This document shows positions 51,743 through 57,327 of a stretch of DNA of 57,327 nt, in pieces (position 1 is the first letter of the stretch; each line of letters opens with the position of its first letter). The position numbers were made by a program, and so were the translations under genes. Below the pieces are notes generated by a model. It saw only the letters and a list, made by a program, of their open reading frames with translations, was not told the DNA's origin and ran no database searches. This DNA comes from Nemertoderma westbladi (taxonomy: Eukaryota > Xenacoelomorpha > Nemertodermatida > Nemertodermatidae). Location: positions 1 to 57,327 of the forward strand of contig JAUCBJ010007456.1 of the NCBI GenBank assembly GCA_032718475.1. The letters run 5' to 3'.

Positions 51743-52709
51743 TTAAGACGTTTGCTAACAAAGTCGAGAAGGCGCTGATCGTGCTGAAGACGCTAGACGC
51801 GCCATACGAGCTCAACGCGTCCAATAACATCACCACGATAGCGCAGGCACTACCGAGCTGGCTGCGCAACAAATGGAGGAAGATCGCTTTCTCCACCCGA
51901 GACAAGAAGGGTGCGGAACCAGGTTTAGAAGAAATGTCAAACTTCTTAAATTACGAGGCTGAACTAATAACGGACCCAGTCTATAGTGAAGATAGCCTGG
52001 GAAAGGCACCAAAGACAGATCACTACAGGCCCAAACCAGAACACAATACATCAAACGCATTGCCGAGGCTCAGACAATCATTGCCATACGCAGCGACGCA
52101 GGGGACTACAAGTCCACAGACAAACGAAGATAAGACAACATCAAGGGACGGACAGGGGAACAATAACAACATAAATAAACATAACCCCAGTACGTCCAGT
52201 AGGCCAAATCCAGTCAATAAGAACAGTAGGGACTTTGGTACAAATATAACTGCGATACGCAACGCATTGTATAAAGAGGGCTACGACCCAAAGAGCAAAT
52301 GCCAGTTACACGCAAATGCGCTTCATAAAACCATGAACTGCAGGTACTGGCAGGCGCTACCGAGGCAAGACCAGATAGATTACGCGTCGAGCAATAAAAT
52401 CTGCTCGCGATGTGTAAAGAGTGGACACAAGGCCAGGGAATGCCAAGAGAAGCCGGTCAAGTTTGGCCAAAGGAGAGGCCAGACGATGGCAACGAGCACA
52501 GTAGGGGCGAAGAAGAGAGGAACAGTGCTACTTGGAGTAGTACCAGTACGAGTGATCGGAGAAGGCAATCGATCAGTAACAACACTAATGCTGGTTGATA
52601 GTGGAGCTGCCTTCACACTAGTTGAGGAATGGATAGCCGAAGAAATAGGGTTGAGAACGAGGCCAAGCAGGATGGCGGTGACAACCATCTCTAGCAAGGA
52701 CGAGGTCCT
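51743..52709 (+). pseudogene. Copy 2 gag core, knuckle and protease up to the LINE
   Basis: Continues in the next frame after the 1-bp deletion. It carries the CCHC knuckle CSRCVKSGHKAREC and the protease LMLVDSGAAFTLVE. It is cut at SSKDEV by the LINE; the same codons resume at 56466. Confidence 0.85.
52692..52709 (+). repeat. LINE target-site duplication, left
   Basis: tagcaaggacgaggtcct, repeated at 56466-56483. In the uninterrupted copy 1 the site reads agcaaagatgagatcct (about 19554), which confirms it is retrotransposon pol sequence. Confidence 0.95.
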
Positions 52710-52904
52710 TGCTCAGGTCAGGTCAGGTATTCTAGGTCATTGATCAAGAAAACTTGCCACCTCCGTGCAGCATAAAGGAGGTGCCACCTGTAGCTGCATA
52801 GACCCTCTTACTAGGGCAAATCTGGTTCTGTAACTAGGACCCCCTTCGTTCTGGGATAAGGACGCCCTTGGTCCTGGATTAAGGACCCATATACTTGGCT
52901 GCAG

Positions 52905-53111
52905 GGGTATATGGCCTGACCAGGCAGATGGTGATCTACCAATGGCTGGTTAGGAGTAGAGTGTTCTCATGTCCACTCTGAGGGCACTTCACTGCGACCT
53001 GCACCTGGCAGCAAGGGTACAGGGCATGACCCAGCAGATGAGCTGCAACAGCCAATGGTGGGTCATGTACGCCAGAGTAGATATGGGTGATGGGCCTCAT
53101 ATCTGACTCCA
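52905..53111 (+). repeat. Imperfect tandem pair in the LINE 5' UTR
   Basis: Two units of about 110 bp share ggcagcaaggg/tgcaggggta, cagatg, ccaatgg, agagta and cattgcgac/cactgcgac blocks. LINE promoters often consist of such 5' repeats; promoter function here is inference. Confidence 0.55.
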
Positions 53112-56100
53112 TTGCGACACCCACCCTGTGGAATGGCAAACCAGGGTGTGGTATTTGCCCCGAGAGCTGACTCGGCAAAAAAGCACCCCCCAACCCCCAC
53201 TATGGATTACATTAGCAATGCGGAGGTCCGGCCACTAGAGGCCAGTGGAATTACCGGACACATTCGGCCTCACAGGCGTCAGTTAACTCCTGACCGGCTG
53301 CCTGTCTCACCCCCTACTGGAGAGAGAGCAGCCAACAATTCTTTGAGTCCCTTTCCTGATGACCTTTCTGGCCCAAACCCTGGGTCACCAGGGAGGCCAG
53401 ATTGTGATGGGGAGAGCGATTCTGGAGTTGGAGGCTACTCTCATGTTCCACCCCGACCAACAAAGCCATTGGTGAATCTCAGGCAAGTCACTAGACTAGC
53501 CTCAGTAAACACCCTAACACTCGGGTCTCCAATGCGACAAGGTGAGCTGACTGCCTTGGCAGATAAGCTTTCTCTTAGCGCAGTGGGTGTTCAAGAGCAC
53601 CGAATGCAGACTGGACAGACTGATGAGGTTCTGATTAAGGACATGGGGGGCGGTTGGCGACTCGCCCTCGCGTCAGCAGATGATAGTGGCAATGGTGGAA
53701 TTGGTCTATTGATGAATCCAACTGCACATGCAGCATTGGACAAAATAGACCAAATCTCTAACCGCATCATCCGTTGCCACTTCTCATGTTCTGGAAGACT
53801 GGCTAAGAAGTTTCCTAAGGTGGTTCTGATTGTGTGCTACTCTCCAACTAGTGTTGCCCCTGTAGAGGAGGTGGAAAATTTCTACCACAATCTACAAGCA
53901 GCAACTGATGGAGTGGATCAGCATGCATTCTTAACATTCCTGGGAGACTTTAATGCAAGTCTGCATCAATCACCTACATCGCCCTGGGTCTATAGCAATA
54001 GTGTTAACCGAAATTCTGTCCATCTTCAGGATTTTATCTCTGGAAATGGATTGTTTTCGGCTGGAACCCAGTTCAAGAAGCGAACTGGAAAGCTATGGAC
54101 TCATAGTGGACCCAGTGGTCACAAGTCCCAGATAGACCATATTCTGTTTCGTAGGAAATACAGGAGCTCTATACAAGACTGTAATGCATTTACACTTCGA
54201 CCCTTCTCCAGTGATCACCGCCTTATTGTGGCCAAGGTAAGACTTAGTCTGCGTGCTAGCAGAACAACGAAATCTGCCTTGCCACGGCATGACTGGTCCT
54301 CTCTGTTGCAACAGCCAAGTGTGAGATCCAGCTTCACACTACAGCTGAGCAACAGGTATGAGGCTCTTGCCTCTGAGGCGGCAGATCACTGTGAGGGCTA
54401 TACTGCCTTTACAGAAGCAGTTAAGTTAGCAGCTGCAGAAACAGTTCCTGTATACCCTCGAAACAGGAAAAGGGCCCCCTGGACTGACAACAAAATTCAG
54501 AAGTGCCGAAATGACCTTCATAAGGCGCAGAAAGAGTCCCGACTCAAACAGACTACAGCGGCCAAGAATGCAGTTAAAGCTGCATCTAGGTCCCTGAACA
54601 GGCAGTACTCTGTTAATCTACAGGAGCTAATAAACCAACAGGTTGATGCCATCAATGATGCTGACGACAGCAGGCAATCATCCCAGGCATGGAAATCGAT
54701 CAATCTGCTTACTGGGCGGAAAAGCCAACCAACCACCAAGGTTAAGGCTGAATCACCAGCCGATCGCCTCAATGGTTGGAAAGCCCACTTTGAAAAGCTC
54801 CTCAATAATGACAGGGTATTGCCTGATAACTTTATAGAAGTAAAAGTGTCTGAGTCTGTACTCCCAGATATTCCCATTGGCGATATCTCCTTTGCAGAAG
54901 TGAAGGCTGCTGCAAAGAGCATTAAGACCAATCGTGCCAGTGGAGTAGATGGTGTTCCCCCTGAGGTCTTTAAAATACCTGAGTGTTTAAAGCTCATCTA
55001 TCCCATCATAGTAGACATGTACCGTACAACAAGAGTCCCACAAGAAATGAAAACAAATAAGTTGGTGCCAGTCCCCAAGAAGGGCAACCTAACACTCTAT
55101 GGTTCTTTTCGGGGAATCTCATTGATCTCGATTGCTGCAAAACTATACAATAGAATTCTATTAAATCGCATCAGGGATCCCATTGAGAGACTGCTACGTG
55201 GAAATCAGAATGGGTTCCGTAAAGGTCGTGGGACCATGGAGCCCATTTTGGCACTTAGAAGGATAATTGAAGAGTTATCAAAAAAGAAAGACAGGCATCT
55301 GGCTGTTATCTTTGTTGACTTCTTCAAGGCCTTTGATTCAGTCTCTCGCTCACGTATGTTCAGCATACTTTCATTATATGGGATTCCTGATGAAATTATT
55401 GCAGCAATCAGATCAGTATACGATGGTTCGACAACATTTGTGTCTACTGTTGACGGTGACACAGAACCATTTGAAGTGTTATGGGGCGTACTCCAAGGAG
55501 ACACACTTGCACCATTCTTGTTCATTATTGTGGTTGACTATGTTCTACGCATGTCCTTAGATCATCATAATGATGATGGGGTGATGATAACTCCACCTAC
55601 TGGCTCCAGAAGTCGAGGAAATCCTGCCAAGTACCTAACTGATCTAGACTTTGCTGATGACTTAGGAGTACTCTCAGAATCATTAGAGGGAGCCCAACGG
55701 CTCCTCAGCTCATTAGAACATGCTGCTTCTAGTGTTGGTCTTTTTATTAACTCCAGAAAGACCAAAATTCTGACAGTTAACTTTGAAAGTCCTCAGCAAG
55801 TCTCTGATCGGATGAGCATAAGCTCAAAGGATGGTATACTTGAGCATGTGGACGACTTCTGTTACCTGGGATCATGGATCCGGAAGTCAGGTGAGGACCT
55901 TCGAATACGTAAGGGAAAGGCATGGGCAGCTTTGAATAGGCTTTCCAGGATTTGGAAGTCACCTAGAATTAATCGGAAACTTAAGGTCCGATTATTTAGA
56001 GCAGCAGTAGTTCCAGTACTCCTCTACGGGAGTCCATGCTGGGCTCTAACTGCTGAGGACACCAAATCTCTGGATGGCACATTCACAAGAATGCTACGCC

Positions 56101-56429
56101 GGGTACATTGTGTCAAGTACAATGCACACATCTCCAACCAGACACTATATAACATTGGAGGTGTCTCATTGGTTCCCCCAAGCTTGACACTAGAACAAAA
56201 TCGCCTCCGCTTTGCAGGACATTGCTTTCGCCGTGAGGACCAGCCAGTGCATAATCTTGTACTTTGGCAGCCTCATGGAGTGAATAAGCATGGTGGACAG
56301 CCCATGACTTTCTTGAGACGCATCTTAAAGGACACTGGCCTTAAAGATGCGGATGATCTAGCAAATGTCATGGGTGATAGGGAGTTGTGGCGGTGCAATT
56401 TTGTTGACAAGCCGGCACAGCATTCTTAA
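53112..56429 (+). CDS. LINE ORF: AP endonuclease and reverse transcriptase
   Basis: 1,105 residues, uninterrupted. About 1-130 is a Pro-rich N-terminal part. The endonuclease (about 130-375) has VNTLTLG (Asn), VGVQEHR (Glu, about 161), FLGDFNAS (about 280) and SSDHRL (catalytic Asp/His, about 368). The reverse transcriptase (about 600-900) has LVPVPKKGN, FRGISLISIAAKLYNRIL, GFRKGRG, VDFFKAFDSV, GVLQGDTLAPFLF and the active-site FADD at about 848. The C-terminal part has YLGSWI, LLYGSPCW, RLRFAGHCFRRED and LWQPHG. It nicks target DNA and primes cDNA synthesis there. All catalytic motifs are present, so it could be active. The clade was not assigned. Confidence 0.93.
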   Translation: MRHPPCGMANQGVVFAPRADSAKKHPPTPTMDYISNAEVRPLEASGITGHIRPHRRQLTPDRLPVSPPTGERAANNSLSPFPDDLSGPNPGSPGRPDCDGESDSGVGGYSHVPPRPTKPLVNLRQVTRLASVNTLTLGSPMRQGELTALADKLSLSAVGVQEHRMQTGQTDEVLIKDMGGGWRLALASADDSGNGGIGLLMNPTAHAALDKIDQISNRIIRCHFSCSGRLAKKFPKVVLIVCYSPTSVAPVEEVENFYHNLQAATDGVDQHAFLTFLGDFNASLHQSPTSPWVYSNSVNRNSVHLQDFISGNGLFSAGTQFKKRTGKLWTHSGPSGHKSQIDHILFRRKYRSSIQDCNAFTLRPFSSDHRLIVAKVRLSLRASRTTKSALPRHDWSSLLQQPSVRSSFTLQLSNRYEALASEAADHCEGYTAFTEAVKLAAAETVPVYPRNRKRAPWTDNKIQKCRNDLHKAQKESRLKQTTAAKNAVKAASRSLNRQYSVNLQELINQQVDAINDADDSRQSSQAWKSINLLTGRKSQPTTKVKAESPADRLNGWKAHFEKLLNNDRVLPDNFIEVKVSESVLPDIPIGDISFAEVKAAAKSIKTNRASGVDGVPPEVFKIPECLKLIYPIIVDMYRTTRVPQEMKTNKLVPVPKKGNLTLYGSFRGISLISIAAKLYNRILLNRIRDPIERLLRGNQNGFRKGRGTMEPILALRRIIEELSKKKDRHLAVIFVDFFKAFDSVSRSRMFSILSLYGIPDEIIAAIRSVYDGSTTFVSTVDGDTEPFEVLWGVLQGDTLAPFLFIIVVDYVLRMSLDHHNDDGVMITPPTGSRSRGNPAKYLTDLDFADDLGVLSESLEGAQRLLSSLEHAASSVGLFINSRKTKILTVNFESPQQVSDRMSISSKDGILEHVDDFCYLGSWIRKSGEDLRIRKGKAWAALNRLSRIWKSPRINRKLKVRLFRAAVVPVLLYGSPCWALTAEDTKSLDGTFTRMLRRVHCVKYNAHISNQTLYNIGGVSLVPPSLTLEQNRLRFAGHCFRREDQPVHNLVLWQPHGVNKHGGQPMTFLRRILKDTGLKDADDLANVMGDRELWRCNFVDKPAQHS

Positions 56430-56465
56430 AAATGCAGCTGCAATGCAGCATGCCGATCCTAGTAG

Positions 56466-57327
56466 TAGCAAGGACGAGGTCCTAGAGATGAGGACAGGAC
56501 GGTGCGCAATTGCAGCAGTGGCACCAGGATGCGATTATGGGGCAACCATCGACCCCATCCAAGTAATAGAGTCAATTAACATCAATGCCAGGCGGCCAAC
56601 CAACATCGAGGTCGAGCAATACAAATTCCTGGACAACATTGACTTCTCAATCCCAGACGTGGACGTTAGGAAGGTGTCCATCATAGTAGGCATGGACTGC
56701 CCAACAGCCCACGAGAGAATGCAAACGGTCTTCGGCGAAGACAAGCAGAGCGACCCGGTGGCCATATTAACGCCATTCGGGTGGACGCTGAGTGGTCCAA
56801 TTAAGAGCAAGATACCATTCAGGATGTCGGAGACATCAGGATGCATGTTCGCGGGAACAATGCAGGAAATGGGTGATGAGGGAGCAGAGGAGCAGCTTAA
56901 AAGACTGCTCAGGCAAGACTTTGAGGGACTGAAAGAGACCGGGGTCGGGACCTCGGTAGAAGACAAACAGGCTCTAGAGAGCGTGGAGAAATCGATGACG
57001 TGTGATGAGGGGCGGTATACAATAGGCATGGTATGGAAGCTACCGAAGATACCGCTACCTGATAACAGAGGGATGGTACTCACGAGACTCCGAAAGCTGA
57101 AACAAACACTACAACGGAGCCCCGAGAAGAACGAGTACATTCACAAAACCATTAAGAAGTACCTCGAGAAAGGATGGGCCGTGGAGTTACCGGTCGACGA
57201 ACCGAACACCGACAGGACATACTACCTGCCACTCCACGTAGCATTAGACCCAAAGAAAGGTAAACTGAGGATGGTAGTCGATGCATCGGCAAAGACCGAC
57301 GGAAAATGCTTAAACGATTACCTGTTG
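56466..57327 (+). CDS. Copy 2 pol continued: protease end and reverse transcriptase start (partial)
   Basis: Open to the window edge. It resumes after the LINE with EVLEMRTGRC, then VGMDCPTAHERM and VAILTPFGWTLSGPI. After that it goes beyond the point where copy 1 diverges (FAGTMQEMG...). The reverse transcriptase begins with TIGMVWKLP, KYLEKGWAVELP, TYYLPLHVALD, LRMVVDASA and CLNDYLL, as in BEL/Pao elements. Apart from the LINE, no stop lies in this part. Catalytic YVDD-type residues would be past the edge. Confidence 0.88.

Larger units (their letters stand above)
52710..56465 (+). mobile_element. Nearly intact APE-type LINE, family 1, about 3.76 kb
   Basis: Flanked by a 17-18-bp duplication. 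It has a 5' UTR of about 400 bp, one long ORF and a 3' end with a short (TAG)n tail instead of poly(A). Three truncated relatives lie in the window (7118-7879, 10487-11165, 11670-11732). The undamaged ORF and perfect duplication make it a young insertion. Confidence 0.92.
47379..57327 (+). mobile_element. LTR retrotransposon copy 2, incomplete at the window edge
   Basis: Same family as copy 1: 5' LTR, gag, protease, and then the reverse transcriptase that copy 1 lacks. A complete LINE sits in it at 52710-56465. It is inserted in element X copy 3; the 5 bases before it are gatat (47374-47378). The 3' end is outside the window. Confidence 0.9.

Overview
This window looks like repeat-dense nuclear DNA of an invertebrate animal. 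The evidence is eukaryotic retrotransposons of animal type (BEL/Pao, Ty3/gypsy-like, APE-type LINEs), inverted-repeat DNA elements, a tRNA-like SINE head, minisatellites, long homopolymers, AT-rich spacers and no operons. The species cannot be told from the sequence. Almost all recognisable coding sequence is transposon-derived. Host coding candidates are a small secreted or GPI-anchored Cys-rich protein (9036-9761, minus), a possible signal-peptide exon (8856-8916, plus) and two unrecognised open frames.

Layout. 1-4.6 kb: a diverged direct-repeat pair around a gypsy-type integrase remnant and a tRNA-like SINE head. 4.6-6.3 kb: a tandem repeat interrupted by a 1.28-kb element with 29-bp inverted termini. 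6.3-7.9 kb: two LINE 3' ends of different families, fused. 8.1-12.2 kb: a 45-bp higher-order tandem repeat, the secreted-protein gene, a LINE endonuclease fragment and two oppositely oriented minisatellite arms. 13.16-30.41 kb: 'element X' (my label), a TIR element of about 5.25 kb net with TIRs over 1 kb. It carries one minus-strand gene, and its left TIR is split by a complete 11,990-bp LTR retrotransposon (14198-26187, 542-bp LTRs, TG...CA ends, 5-bp duplication CGACG). 32.3-39.7 kb: a second, decayed BEL/Pao gag-pol. 41.4-47.4 kb: two further element X copies in opposite orientation, tail to tail. 47379-57327: a second copy of the LTR retrotransposon inserted in element X copy 3, itself interrupted by a nearly intact LINE (52710-56465) flanked by a 17-18-bp duplication. 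It runs off the right edge inside the reverse transcriptase.

Main discovery candidate. The complete LTR element (copy 1) has gag and protease, lacks reverse transcriptase and RNase H and keeps only a scrap of integrase. Its 3' part instead carries a third frame ('ORF3', 22402-24936): a DEDD-type 3'-5' exonuclease-like domain followed by three CCHC zinc knuckles. The same order, with the same spacing of Cys/His residues, is found in the only gene of the unrelated TIR element X. Two transposon classes in one locus therefore carry homologous exonuclease-like/zinc-knuckle proteins. I know of no described element with this cargo, but I could not search.

The retrotransposon copies help read each other. 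Frame breaks in gag fall in G homopolymers and differ between copies, so the ancestral frame was open. Copy 2 retains the reverse transcriptase that copy 1 lacks, suggesting copy 1 is a non-autonomous derivative moved by copy-2-type elements.
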